NCBI GenBank assembly: GCA_002492045.1
Contig: DKXC01000019.1
Coordinates: forward strand, 4,093 to 27,351
Reading direction: 5' to 3'
DNA: 23,259 nt
Origin: Micrococcaceae bacterium UBA7136
GTDB lineage: Bacteria > Actinomycetota > Actinomycetes > Actinomycetales > Micrococcaceae
The notes beneath the pieces are model-generated. The model was given only the letters and a program-made list of their open reading frames with translations, was not told the origin of the DNA and made no database searches. Positions within the stretch are counted from its first letter, which is position 1; each line of letters starts with the position of its first letter. A program made the position numbers and the translations under genes. Below are positions 6,477-13,634 of this stretch, one piece after another.

Positions 6477-7439
6477 CTAAGCAGCCCGATAGTCGACGCC
6501 CTCAGCCAGGCAGGTCTCGGGCAAGGAAACCTCCACCCGGCTCTTAGCCAGCACATAATCCTCAAAGGGCCAGATTTGCCGCTGCTCCTCAGGGGTCAAG
6601 GCAAAGAAAAGAGAATCCAGGGGCACCTGGGAAGCGTGAGCCCGCAGAGCCTGATCCCGCAGCTCAAAATAGTCAGCCGAAGAAATCCGGGTACTGGTCT
6701 GGTGGCGAGAAACCGGCGGAGTATTGCCCTTACCGTCCCCCTCAGCGGCCTGAGCGACCCACTCGGCGAAAGGCGACTGGTGGCCCTGGCTCAGCAGGTA
6801 GGCGTGCATAGCAGCTACTCGCTCCGGGCTAAAGGCCCGGTCATAGTAAATCTTAGAAACCTCCCAAGGCTGGCCCGTCCCCGGGTAGGCCTGCGGGTCA
6901 CCCGCCTTCTCATAGGCCTCCATGGCCACCCGGTGAGACATAATATGATCCGGGTGGGGGTAACCGCCTATCTCGTCATAGGCCAAAATAATGTGGGGCT
7001 TAAAGTCCCGCACCAGACGAATCAGGGGCGCAGCAGCTACCTCCAGGGGCAGGGAAGCAAAAGAACCGTAAGGCAGGGGCGGCAGGAGGTCACCCTCGGG
7101 CAGGCCAGAGTCCCTAAAACCCACCCAGCGGTGCTCAATCCCCAGCACCTCCTGGGCCTTAGCCATCTCTTGCCGACGCAAGCCCGGCAAATCCCGCCGG
7201 GACCAGACCAGCTGCTCAATCTCCTGGTTAAGCACGTCCCCAGCCTCACCACCGGTCATAGTAGCCACCATGACCCTAGCGCCCCGGTCCAGGTAGGCAG
7301 CCATAGTAGGTGCCCCCTTAGAAGACTCATCATCCGGGTGAGCGTGCACCGCCAGAATACGCAGGCCCCGGTAATCGTCCTTGAGGGGGGCCAGCAGGGA
7401 AGAATCGTAGAAAGGCTCTTGGGTACTGGAGCTAGTCAT
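6477..7439 (-). CDS. mca: Mycothiol S-conjugate amidase
   Basis: A 320-residue zinc amidase of the LmbE-like family. It cleaves mycothiol S-conjugates into a mercapturic acid, which is exported, and GlcN-Ins, which is recycled; it detoxifies electrophiles and drugs in the cytoplasm. The zinc and catalytic motif AVHAHPDDESSKGA (30-43, HPDDE 34-38) and GGYPHPDH (158-165) are intact. Further Mca-type matches include TGGEAGDVLN, GFRDSGLPEGDL, ALRAHASQV and IWPFEDYVLAKSRV. I call Mca rather than the deacetylase MshB because of the C-terminal WPFEDY..A.SRV block. It implies the organism makes mycothiol. The DUF4307 gene is divergent, as in mycobacteria. Confidence 0.93.
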   Translation of the reverse strand: MTSSSTQEPFYDSSLLAPLKDDYRGLRILAVHAHPDDESSKGAPTMAAYLDRGARVMVATMTGGEAGDVLNQEIEQLVWSRRDLPGLRRQEMAKAQEVLGIEHRWVGFRDSGLPEGDLLPPLPYGSFASLPLEVAAAPLIRLVRDFKPHIILAYDEIGGYPHPDHIMSHRVAMEAYEKAGDPQAYPGTGQPWEVSKIYYDRAFSPERVAAMHAYLLSQGHQSPFAEWVAQAAEGDGKGNTPPVSRHQTSTRISSADYFELRDQALRAHASQVPLDSLFFALTPEEQRQIWPFEDYVLAKSRVEVSLPETCLAEGVDYRAA

Positions 7440-7497
7440 GGTGAGGACTTTCTGTTCAGGTAAGAGTGTTTTCTCAGGGCAAATAGGGGTAGGGTTA

Positions 7498-7540
7498 GGG
7501 GGTAGAACCCTAGCTCTAAGGTTCTGCCCATTCTACCCCC
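7498..7540. promoter_or_regulatory. Inverted repeat with -10-like boxes between mca and the DUF4307 gene
   Basis: A perfect 10-bp inverted repeat GGGGGTAGAA (7498-7507) / TTCTACCCCC (7531-7540) lies in the 152-bp divergent gap. On the minus strand the right arm reads GTAGAATGGGC, a good -10 (TAGAAT, 7535-7530) for mca. On the plus strand the left arm reads GTAGAACCC, a weaker -10 for the DUF4307 gene. A competing inner hairpin AGAACC (7504-7509) / GGTTCT (7520-7525) shares bases with the outer one. It could be two facing promoters, a repressor operator, or both. Confidence 0.45.
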
Positions 7541-7591
7541 AGCCAGCGGCCCAGACCGAGCCTTTGTTACGCCAGATGAAAGGGAGCAAGC

Positions 7592-8014
7592 ATGAGCTCC
7601 AGCAGCCTTGACGACCGCTACGGCAGAAGCCAGCAGCGTCCACCCCGGTCTAAGACCTTCTGGCGAGTCTTTACAGCCCTAGCCATCAGCCTGGCCCTAG
7701 CCTTTGCCTTCTGGATCCAGTCCGACCAGGGGACGGCCCCCCGCGGCCGGGACGTTGGCTTCGTCTTGACCAGCCCAGATGAAGCCAGAATCAGCTTTGA
7801 AATCTCCAAAGACCCCCAGGCCACCGCTATCTGCGCCCTCAAGGCCCTGAGCTCCTCTGGCGCTATCGTCGGTTGGAAAGAAGTAGCCCTAGGGCCCTAC
7901 ACCAACGAACAGGGTCTAGGAATCTCAGTACAGACCACCGACCTGCGTCTGCTGGGTGAGGCCACCACAGTCACCGTAGACTCCTGCTGGCTTGCACCCC
8001 AGCAAGAAAGCTAA
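7592..8014 (+). CDS. DUF4307 membrane-anchored protein
   Basis: A 140-residue protein matching DUF4307 (Rv1081c-like). The N terminus has the characteristic DRYGR (8-12), followed by basic residues and one transmembrane helix (about 25-42). An extracytoplasmic domain of about 95 residues follows, with GFVLTSPDEARISFEISKD, CALKALSSSGAIVGWKEV and a late C in VDSCWL. Two cysteines in this domain could form a disulfide. Function is unknown; the divergent partnership with mca is conserved in Actinomycetota. A clear AAAGGGAG lies about 6 nt before the ATG. The stop is about 100 bp before greA, with a greA -10 in between. Confidence 0.85.
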   Translation: MSSSSLDDRYGRSQQRPPRSKTFWRVFTALAISLALAFAFWIQSDQGTAPRGRDVGFVLTSPDEARISFEISKDPQATAICALKALSSSGAIVGWKEVALGPYTNEQGLGISVQTTDLRLLGEATTVTVDSCWLAPQQES

Positions 8015-8049
8015 GAGCTGACCTGTTAGCTAGGGGACGCTTGCGCCTG

Positions 8050-8111
8050 TAGACTAGGCCCAGTACCCCGTCTTGCTTTCCATCAAGGCAAGACAGACCC
8101 TGAGTAAGGAG
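8050..8111 (+). promoter_or_regulatory. greA promoter -10, leader hairpin and ribosome-binding site
   Basis: A TAGACT box (8050-8055, in GTAGACTAGG) is followed by a leader with a 7-bp hairpin GTCTTGC (8070-8076) / GCAAGAC (8088-8094), then AAGGAG (8106-8111) 6 nt before the ATG at 8118. The ribosome-binding site fixes the greA start; an earlier in-frame start at 8073 would fall inside the hairpin and add 15 residues absent from the family. Confidence 0.45.
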
Positions 8112-8117
8112 AGAAGC

Positions 8118-8618
8118 ATGGCAGAAACTGAAGGCGCCTGGCTGACTCAAGAAGCCTACGACCGGCTCAAGGCTGAGCTGGACCACCTCTCTGGCCCCTA
8201 CCGCCAAGAGATTATTGACCGTATTTCCGCCGCCCGCGACGAGGGCGACCTCAAAGAGAACGGCGGCTACCATGCCGCCCGCGAAGAGCAGGGCAAGAAC
8301 GAGGGCCGCATCAAGCAGCTCCAGCACCTGCTAGAAAACGCCCGGGTCTCTGACCAGCCCGCCCCGGACGACGGCATCGTCGAGCCCGGTATGGTGGTAG
8401 AGGCCTCCATCGCCGGTAAGACCATGAAGTTCCTGCTGGGCTCCCGCGAAGTCGCTGAGTCTCTGGTGGGTGACTCTGGTCTGCAGGTCTTCTCTGAGAA
8501 GTCCCCCATGGGTGCCGCCATTAACGGCTACAAGGTGGGCGACGAGCTGACCTACCAGGCCCCCAACGGTAAGGACATCCCGGTCAAGATCATCTCGGCT
8601 GTCCCCTTCACCGGCTAG
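8118..8618 (+). CDS. greA: Transcription elongation factor GreA
   Basis: A 166-residue protein of normal GreA length. The N-terminal antiparallel coiled coil carries the acidic tip in RDEGDLKENGGYHAAREEQGK (D44 and E47), which enters the RNA polymerase secondary channel and stimulates cleavage of backtracked RNA. The C-terminal FKBP-like domain has the family SPMGAAINGYKVGDELTYQAPNG pattern. The start at 8118 is chosen for AAGGAG 6 nt upstream and for agreement with actinobacterial GreA (MAE...WLTQEAYDRLKAEL). The gene is followed by a very strong hairpin terminator shared with the convergent ilvA. Confidence 0.95.
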   Translation: MAETEGAWLTQEAYDRLKAELDHLSGPYRQEIIDRISAARDEGDLKENGGYHAAREEQGKNEGRIKQLQHLLENARVSDQPAPDDGIVEPGMVVEASIAGKTMKFLLGSREVAESLVGDSGLQVFSEKSPMGAAINGYKVGDELTYQAPNGKDIPVKIISAVPFTG

Positions 8619-8640
8619 CAGTCGGCTCTGGGCAGACTTT

Positions 8641-8710
8641 GACCCCCTACTTTTTCTCTTGAACCCCTGGTTTATCTCAGGGTCAAGAGAGAAAGTAGGG
8701 GGTCTTCTTT
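8641..8710. terminator. Bidirectional terminator between greA and ilvA
   Basis: Arms 8641-8662 (GACCCCCTACTTTTTCTCTTGA) and 8683-8704 pair over 22 bp with one G-T wobble. The stem continues with CCC/GGG closer to the loop, and TTCTTT follows on the plus strand. It lies between two convergent genes and could serve both. The arms are unusually long for an intrinsic terminator. Confidence 0.85.
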
Positions 8711-8723
8711 ACCCCTCAGGAGC

Positions 8724-9974
8724 CTAGTTGAGCACGGTGGGCTGGTAGCCCTCAGCCTGTAGGGCCTCCAGCACTTGCTGGCAGTGCTCCTGGCCCTTGG
8801 TCTCCATATTGATGGTGATAGACACATCGCCCATGGACAGGTCGCCACCCACCCGGGTGTGGTCCAGGCCGGTCACGTTAGCGTCCAGGTCAGAAATGAT
8901 CCGGGAGATAGTAGTCAGCTCACCGGGCCGGTCCTTAAGCATCATCTTGATAGTCATGTAACGACCAGCAGCGCTCAGACCCCGCTGAATCACCTTAAGC
9001 ATGAGCATAGGGTCAATGTTGCCGCCCGAAAGCAGGCAGACCGTGCTTCCCAGATCCCCGTACTTCTCCTGGAGGGAGCCAGAAATCAGGGCAGCCACAG
9101 GCACTGAACCGGCCGGCTCAACCACCAGCTTGTTCCGTTCCAGCAAGAAAATCAGGGCCCGGGCAATATCGTCCTCAGAGACCGTGTGGACGTCATCCAC
9201 CAGGTTCTTAATGATGGCGAAGGGCAGCTGGCCGGGTAGGCCCACGGCAATACCATCAGCAATGGTAGAGACCTTAGTCAGGGGCACCAGGGCATCCGCT
9301 GCCAGCGAGGGCGGGTAGGCGGCCGCGTTCTGGGCCTGAACACCAATAATGCGGATCTTCTTGCCCAGTTCCTCTTCCTTGGCCCGAACAGCCAGGGCCA
9401 GGCCAGCCAGTAGGCCGCCACCGCCAACACCCACCAGGATGGTGTCAACGTCCGGCACCTGCTCTAGAATCTCTAGGCCAAGGGTGCCTTGGCCAGCAAT
9501 AATATCCTCGTTATCGAAGGGGTGAACAAAGACCGCCCCGGTCAACTGGGCGTAGGCCTTTGCCTCAGTCAGGGCCTCATCCACGGTGTTGCCGTGTAGT
9601 ACCACCTCAGCCCCGTGGTCACGGGTGGCTGCAATTTTAGGCAGGGCCGCCCCCTGGGGCATGTAAATGCGGGCTGAAATACCCAGGCGGGAGGCAGCCA
9701 GGGCCACACCCTGGGCGTGGTTACCTGCCGAGGCAGCCACTACTCCCCTGGCCCGCTCCTCCTCAGTCAGTTTGGCCATGCGGGTGTAGGCCCCGCGTAC
9801 CTTGAAGGAGCCAGACTTCTGCAGGTTCTCACACTTGAAATAAACGTCAGAACCCAGCTGCTGGCTCAGGGCCCTCGAATGGGCCACAGGGGTTCGCTCA
9901 ATGACGCCCTCAAGCAGGGCAGCAGCCTGCTGGATGTCGGTCAGGGTCAGGGGGCTAGGGGTCTGCTGGGTCAT
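8724..9974 (-). CDS. ilvA: Threonine ammonia-lyase (threonine dehydratase) with one C-terminal ACT domain
   Basis: A 416-residue PLP enzyme that deaminates threonine to 2-oxobutanoate, the first committed step toward isoleucine. The PLP lysine is K58 in SGSFKVRGA (54-62). The phosphate-binding loop VGVGGGGLLAGLA and the late SGGNIDP are intact. The last ~80 residues form one ACT domain (MTIKMMLKDRPGEL..., DVSITINMETKG). Length and the single ACT fit the short IlvA/TdcB-like form found in Actinomycetota, so feedback by isoleucine is uncertain. It starts directly after the stop codon of the AI-2E permease gene with no gap, with GAAGG just upstream, so the two are probably cotranscribed. Confidence 0.93.
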   Translation of the reverse strand: MTQQTPSPLTLTDIQQAAALLEGVIERTPVAHSRALSQQLGSDVYFKCENLQKSGSFKVRGAYTRMAKLTEEERARGVVAASAGNHAQGVALAASRLGISARIYMPQGAALPKIAATRDHGAEVVLHGNTVDEALTEAKAYAQLTGAVFVHPFDNEDIIAGQGTLGLEILEQVPDVDTILVGVGGGGLLAGLALAVRAKEEELGKKIRIIGVQAQNAAAYPPSLAADALVPLTKVSTIADGIAVGLPGQLPFAIIKNLVDDVHTVSEDDIARALIFLLERNKLVVEPAGSVPVAALISGSLQEKYGDLGSTVCLLSGGNIDPMLMLKVIQRGLSAAGRYMTIKMMLKDRPGELTTISRIISDLDANVTGLDHTRVGGDLSMGDVSITINMETKGQEHCQQVLEALQAEGYQPTVLN

Positions 9975-11276
9975 CTAGGCCTTCTTATCGGAATGGTTCT
10001 GGGCAGGGGATTCTAGGGTAGCTGACGCCGGATGGGCTGTCTTAGGCTCAGATCCGTGATCATGTTTGAGGTGCTCGATACGTTCCTCAATCTGGGCCTT
10101 GACCACCTCAGCCAGGGCCTTGCGCTCCCGCCGTTTAATCTCATGCGGGTAGAGGAACTCGCTCTCGCGAATATCTGGGTCCTCCTCCCACTGGCGGGCA
10201 GCTAGATAACGAATAATCGTATTCACAATAGCCAGCACCGGTACCGCAAAGAGGGCACCCACAATACCGTAGAGCATAGAACCGGCCAGCACTGCCAGCA
10301 GAACCGCCAGCGGGTGCAGAGAAACAGCCTTACCCATAATCAGGGGCTGCAGAATATTAGACTCAATCTGCTGAACCAGCAACACCATAAAGAGCATAAT
10401 CAGGGCATTGACCAGGCCATTAGCTACCAGGGCCAACATAACGGCCATAAAACCGGTCAGCAGGGCACCAATCACCGGAATGAAGGAACCCAAGAAGACC
10501 AGGACGCCCAGGGGAAGGGCCAAGGGAACACCCAGGAAGAAGGCCGAGAGACCAATACCAACGGCGTCCACAGCAGCAACAAACACCTGGACACGCACAT
10601 AGGAAACTAGGGATTTCCAGCCCTGACGGCCAGCCCCGTTAACCGCCAGGCGGGCCCGACGGGGGAAAAGTTTGACGATAAAAAGCCAAATCTTTTCACC
10701 CTCCATGAGGAAGAAAATCAGGGTAAAGAGCACGATGGCCAGGCCGGTACCCAAGTCTGCTGCAGTTGAGCCCACACTAGCTACGCCGCTCAGAATGCTC
10801 GAGAAGTTGCTCTGCAGGCCTTCCATGAGCTGGTTCAGGTAGTCGTTAATCTGGTCGGTTCCCAGGTCGATGGGTAGGTCGTTGACCATAACCATGAGCT
10901 GGTTCCAGCCTGCCATGACCTGGCTAGACATGGAGGAAAAACCGGTCAGCATCTGCTGACCTACCAGGGCCAAAAGACCCAGCACGCCTGTAATCAGGCC
11001 GATTTCGGTAATCGCGGTAGCTAGCCCAGCGCCCAGGTGGCGGCGACGGAAAAAGTAGACTACCGGTGAGAGCAGGCCCGCCAGCAGGGCTGCAATCATG
11101 ATAGAAACAACGATCAGGGAAATCTGAGAAAAGGCCTGATAAATCAGAACAAAAGCAAAACCTACCACCAGCAGACGCCAGGACCAGGCGGCGGCAATCT
11201 GCAAGGCAAAGGGGACGTAGCTGTCGCTGGGTGCCGTCCCTGGGTGGGTTTTCTGGGGGCTGGGTGTGGCGCTCAT
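9975..11276 (-). CDS. AI-2E family transporter (PerM/TqsA-like permease)
   Basis: A 433-residue membrane protein with roughly seven to eight hydrophobic segments. It shows the family features: an N-terminal hydrophobic pair (LLVVGFAFVLIYQAFSQISL), a large extracytoplasmic loop with coiled-coil potential, then GVPLALPLGVLVFLGSFIPVIG and the C-terminal QQIESNILQPLIMGKAVSLHP and GALFAVPVLAIVN blocks. The cytoplasmic tail is long and charged. Substrate is unknown; the family name reflects one member implicated in AI-2 export. I start at 11276, where AGGGGG precedes the ATG, and not at the ATG at 11306, because a TATCCT -10-like box (11313-11308) sits directly against that earlier ATG. Confidence 0.88.
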   Translation of the reverse strand: MSATPSPQKTHPGTAPSDSYVPFALQIAAAWSWRLLVVGFAFVLIYQAFSQISLIVVSIMIAALLAGLLSPVVYFFRRRHLGAGLATAITEIGLITGVLGLLALVGQQMLTGFSSMSSQVMAGWNQLMVMVNDLPIDLGTDQINDYLNQLMEGLQSNFSSILSGVASVGSTAADLGTGLAIVLFTLIFFLMEGEKIWLFIVKLFPRRARLAVNGAGRQGWKSLVSYVRVQVFVAAVDAVGIGLSAFFLGVPLALPLGVLVFLGSFIPVIGALLTGFMAVMLALVANGLVNALIMLFMVLLVQQIESNILQPLIMGKAVSLHPLAVLLAVLAGSMLYGIVGALFAVPVLAIVNTIIRYLAARQWEEDPDIRESEFLYPHEIKRRERKALAEVVKAQIEERIEHLKHDHGSEPKTAHPASATLESPAQNHSDKKA

Positions 11277-11373
11277 GCCCCCTATCTTCCCACGAAGTCC
11301 CCTCATCAGGATAGGCCAGCGGGCCCCTGACGGCCTTAGGGTGACTAAAGTCGCCTAGCTTCTGGGCAGAGCA

Positions 11374-11412
11374 AAACCCGGCCACTTCCTGATGAGGAAG
11401 GGAGCCGGGTTT
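11374..11412 (-). terminator. Terminator of the Bax inhibitor-1 gene
   Basis: Stem AAACCCGGC (11374-11382) / GCCGGGTTT (11404-11412) encloses an inner TTCCT/AGGAA stem. On the minus strand the stem ends in GGGTTTTGC, giving a short T tract. It lies about 30 bp past the stop of the gene at 11441. Confidence 0.75.
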
Positions 11413-11440
11413 CTCAGCTAAGGGGCAAGGAGGCTAGGGT

Positions 11441-12274
11441 TTAGTCCTCTAGCATGGCGCGGGCATAGCCCAGGACCCGCAGAATCTCGATGTAGAGCCA
11501 GACCAGGGAGACAACCAGTCCAAAGGCCAGACGCCAGGATTCACGCTCAGGCACACCGGCCTTGACGCTCTCAGAGACATTGGTGAAGTCCATGAGCAGG
11601 GAGTAGGTGGCCAGTAGAACAGCAAAGAGACCGATAATCAGGCCCAGGGGGATACCGGCTACGGTCATAGAGCGAATATCGTTGTTGAAAATCAGGACGC
11701 TACCCAGGTTAACCAGGCAGAAGACCAGGTAGGAGATAGTCGCCACCATGAAGAAGGAATTGAGCTTGGCGTTGGTGCGGATGCGACCGGTGGCATAGAG
11801 GGCCAGGATGGTGCCAAAGACAATGATGGTTGCGGTCACAGCCTGACCTACGATGCCAGGGTAGCGGGCCTCAAACATAAAGGACATGAAGCCCAAGAAA
11901 AGGCCCTCAGCGACCGAGTAGAGCATAACCAGAGCCGGGGAGACCTTCTTCTTAAAGGAGTTAACCAGACCCAGGACAAAACCAGCTATCGCGCCGATAG
12001 CGCCTAGCATGGGGACCATCCAACCCACAACTGCGCCCAGCACGACTAGGCCCAGGTTAAGGCCGGTCTTCATGACAACGTCGTTGACGGTCAGACGGTT
12101 GGTGTCCAGGGGGCTGGCGGTGCCAGCATTGTACATCTGGTTAAGGTCATCAGCTGAGACCTGCTCGGCCTGGGTGCTGTAGCTACCCTGGTAGCTGCCA
12201 CCAGCGCCAAAGGCACCAAAGCGGGGGTCGCCCTGGTTCTTGGTCATATTAGTGAGTAGGGGGTTTCCTGCCAC
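11441..12274 (-). CDS. Bax inhibitor-1/YccA-like membrane protein (actinobacterial type)
   Basis: A 277-residue protein with a polar, Gly/Gln/Ser-rich N terminus of about 65 residues and seven transmembrane segments. It matches the Bax1-I/YccA-like family of Actinomycetota: MTKNQGDPRF near the start, LTVNDVVMKTG before the first helix, SPALVMLYSVAEGLFLG, ARYPGIVGQAVTAT, and the C-terminal VSLVWLYIEILRVL. Related proteins are calcium-leak channels or modulators of membrane proteases; a specific role here is unknown. The start is GTG, supported by AGGAG 9 nt upstream. The first in-frame ATG (residue 10) has no such site. Confidence 0.88.
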   Translation of the reverse strand: MAGNPLLTNMTKNQGDPRFGAFGAGGSYQGSYSTQAEQVSADDLNQMYNAGTASPLDTNRLTVNDVVMKTGLNLGLVVLGAVVGWMVPMLGAIGAIAGFVLGLVNSFKKKVSPALVMLYSVAEGLFLGFMSFMFEARYPGIVGQAVTATIIVFGTILALYATGRIRTNAKLNSFFMVATISYLVFCLVNLGSVLIFNNDIRSMTVAGIPLGLIIGLFAVLLATYSLLMDFTNVSESVKAGVPERESWRLAFGLVVSLVWLYIEILRVLGYARAMLED

Positions 12275-12383
12275 GGCTGTAAGCTCCTAGTCAGTAGTCG
12301 TGGAAATCGTCCTACCAGCCTAACTGACTGGGGAGCTTCTTTCTTCCCGCTTTCCCTCTCAGCGTGACTAAGCCCTCTCTCCC

Positions 12384-12402
12384 GGAGGCTCTTTAAGCCT
12401 CC
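12384..12402 (-). terminator. Possible weak terminator after the Cof-type phosphatase gene
   Basis: A GGAGGCT (12384-12390) / AGCCTCC (12396-12402) hairpin with a 5-nt loop lies just past the stop at 12410. No T tract follows on the minus strand, so termination would be weak or factor-dependent. Confidence 0.35.
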
Positions 12403-12409
12403 CGCTCCC

Positions 12410-13291
12410 CTAGTTCAGGCCCAGTTCCTCCTCAAGGAAGCTAATGACAGCCCCCTCCTGGTTACTACCGATTCGGCCCGTTGCCACAGCTACGAGCTTG
12501 GGATCGCTCTCTTCCATAGCGTAGGAGCGGGCAGCGTACTGGAACATTTCTAGGTCATTGCCGCTATCGCCAAAGGCAACGGTCTGAGCCTGGTTGACGC
12601 CCAGTTCTTGGGCCAGCCAGGACAGAGCGTGGCCCTTATGGTTGCCCTCAATGATCAGGTCAATGGCTCCGAAGCCGCTGGAGGTGGCAGCTACCCCCTC
12701 AGGTAGGCGTCCGGCCAGCTCTGCTACCAGGGTCTTGGCCTTGGACAGGCTGTTGGTGTTGGCTGCAACCTTGAGCACCTGCTCCTTAACCTGGCGGGGG
12801 TCCTGAATCTCTTGGATGCCAGGGTAGAAGGGGCGGACGGCGCTAATGGGGTCGGCCGGGTCGTAGCCGGGGATAGCCTGGCCACCCATCTCTAGGTAGG
12901 CCTTGGTGAAGTCGGCCAGAACCTTGAGGCGGTCAGCCGGAACATAGGAGTTCTGGCGGCAGGAGAGGATGACGCCAAGCTGAGGGAAGTCTTCTAGGAC
13001 AGTCAGGGTCTGGTCTAGTAGCTGGGGGCTGTAGCCCCAGACCTTGAGGTCCCTCCCCTGGTTGTGGATCAGGGCCCCGTTTTCGGCGATGTAGTAGAGG
13101 TTGGGTCGGCCGTCCAGCTCCCCCATGTACTTTTTGATGGTGGGCAGCTGGTTGCCGGTAGCGACAGCCAGGTAGGAGCCTTCTTGGGCTAGGTGGTCGA
13201 GGACGCGGCCCAGGCGGGTGCGGTCGAAGTCTCGCTGGTGGGTGAGGAGGGTTCCGTCGAGGTCTGTGGCGTAGAGGCGGGCTTGAGTCAT
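12410..13291 (-). CDS. Cof-type HAD hydrolase (sugar-phosphate phosphatase-like)
   Basis: A 293-residue HAD phosphatase of the Cof/SupH type. Motif I DLDGTLL lies at 9-15 (nucleophile D9, acid D11). Motif II is the Thr in AVATGNQ (about 42-48). Motif III Lys lies in GNHKGHAL and motif IV is GDSGNDLEM. The long insert between motifs II and III is the C2-type cap that selects substrate, which cannot be predicted; sugar phosphates and cofactor phosphates are usual. The minus-strand TAAAAT (13304-13299) ends 7 nt before the ATG without a ribosome-binding site, suggesting a leaderless transcript. The GGTACCAG palindrome array lies just upstream. Confidence 0.9.
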   Translation of the reverse strand: MTQARLYATDLDGTLLTHQRDFDRTRLGRVLDHLAQEGSYLAVATGNQLPTIKKYMGELDGRPNLYYIAENGALIHNQGRDLKVWGYSPQLLDQTLTVLEDFPQLGVILSCRQNSYVPADRLKVLADFTKAYLEMGGQAIPGYDPADPISAVRPFYPGIQEIQDPRQVKEQVLKVAANTNSLSKAKTLVAELAGRLPEGVAATSSGFGAIDLIIEGNHKGHALSWLAQELGVNQAQTVAFGDSGNDLEMFQYAARSYAMEESDPKLVAVATGRIGSNQEGAVISFLEEELGLN

Positions 13292-13298
13292 AGGCTCT

Positions 13299-13304
13299 AT
13301 TTTA
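13299..13304 (-). promoter_or_regulatory. Candidate leaderless -10 for the Cof-type phosphatase gene
   Basis: TAAAAT on the minus strand is followed by AGAGCCT and then the ATG, the spacing expected if transcription begins at the start codon. A GGTACCAG half-site lies about 50 bp upstream (13355), near where an activator might bind. Confidence 0.4.
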
Positions 13305-13354
13305 GGCTCTTATTTAGACTGACGAGACTAAATAGGCTGTCCCCTTCCCCACTT

Positions 13355-13415
13355 GGTACCAGCTCAGATAGCTTTTGGGCGGAGCCTCCGCAGAAAAGTG
13401 ATTTTATCTGGTACC
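13355..13415. repeat. GGTACCAG palindrome P1 (two half-units)
   Basis: A 61-bp palindrome begins GGTACCAG (13355-13362) and ends CTGGTACC (13408-13415). Arms of 30 bp on either side of C13385 match at 23 of 30 positions by hand count, including a central CGGAG/CTCCG and an inner CTTTT/AAAAG. The half-units resemble the inner half-units of P2 (13469-13530). It could form a long hairpin or be a paired protein-binding site. Confidence 0.8.
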
Positions 13416-13437
13416 TATGATCTCTGTATGTTTGAGG

Positions 13438-13561
13438 GGTACCAGATTAGTCTGGTCCCCCGTCCACAGGTACCAGAAAAAGTCGTTTTGTATCGGAACT
13501 GTTCGAGGAAAAACGCCTCAATCTGGTACACCTGAGCCAGGGACCAAACAGGTCTGGTACC
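13438..13561. repeat. GGTACCAG palindrome P2 (four 31-bp half-units)
   Basis: A 124-bp palindrome centred between 13499 and 13500 is made of four 31-bp units. The first two, on the plus strand, begin at 13438 and 13469 (both GGTACCAG). The last two, on the minus strand, end at 13530 (CTGGTACA) and 13561 (CTGGTACC). The arms of 62 bp match at 41 of 62 positions by hand count. The outer units share GGTACCAGA..TGGTCCC; the inner units share GTACCAGA....CGTTTT..TCG, and these resemble the halves of P1. No protein-coding gene is evident in the 13292-13634 gap; P1, P2 and the tRNA terminator fill most of it. Confidence 0.82.
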
Positions 13562-13582
13562 CCTACCAAGGTAGGACGACAG

Positions 13583-13619
13583 AAAAATGCCCCGATTGGC
13601 TTTATACCAACCGGGGCAT
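13583..13619 (-). terminator. Intrinsic terminator of the tRNA gene
   Basis: Stem ATGCCCCG (13587-13594) / CGGGGCAT (13612-13619), extended by TTGG/CCAA, encloses a 7-nt loop. On the minus strand the stem is followed by TTTTTCTG, a classical T tract. It lies 16 bp past the tRNA 3' end. Confidence 0.9.
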
Positions 13620-13634
13620 CTTATGAGGTGGTTG

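Noticed and set aside
6576..7463. A 295-codon plus-strand open frame opposite mca
   Set aside because: It is antisense to a gene with intact catalytic motifs. High GC and biased third positions keep the opposite frame open.
8073..8117. An upstream in-frame start for greA adding 15 residues
   Set aside because: The added segment falls in a leader hairpin, is not part of known GreA proteins, and AAGGAG correctly precedes the ATG at 8118.
9975..11306. ATG at 11306 as the start of the AI-2E permease
   Set aside because: A TATCCT -10-like box lies one base before it, so it is probably not in the message; the ATG at 11276 has AGGGGG upstream.
13355..13561. CRISPR array
   Set aside because: Units are regularly spaced but alternate in orientation, only about 8 bp are strictly shared, and there are no distinct spacers or cas genes.
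13355..13561. T-box riboswitch, because TGGTACC resembles the T-box core
   Set aside because: The flanking T-box bases (AGGGTGGNACCGCG) are missing, the motif recurs in both orientations, and the downstream gene is a HAD phosphatase, not an amino-acid gene.
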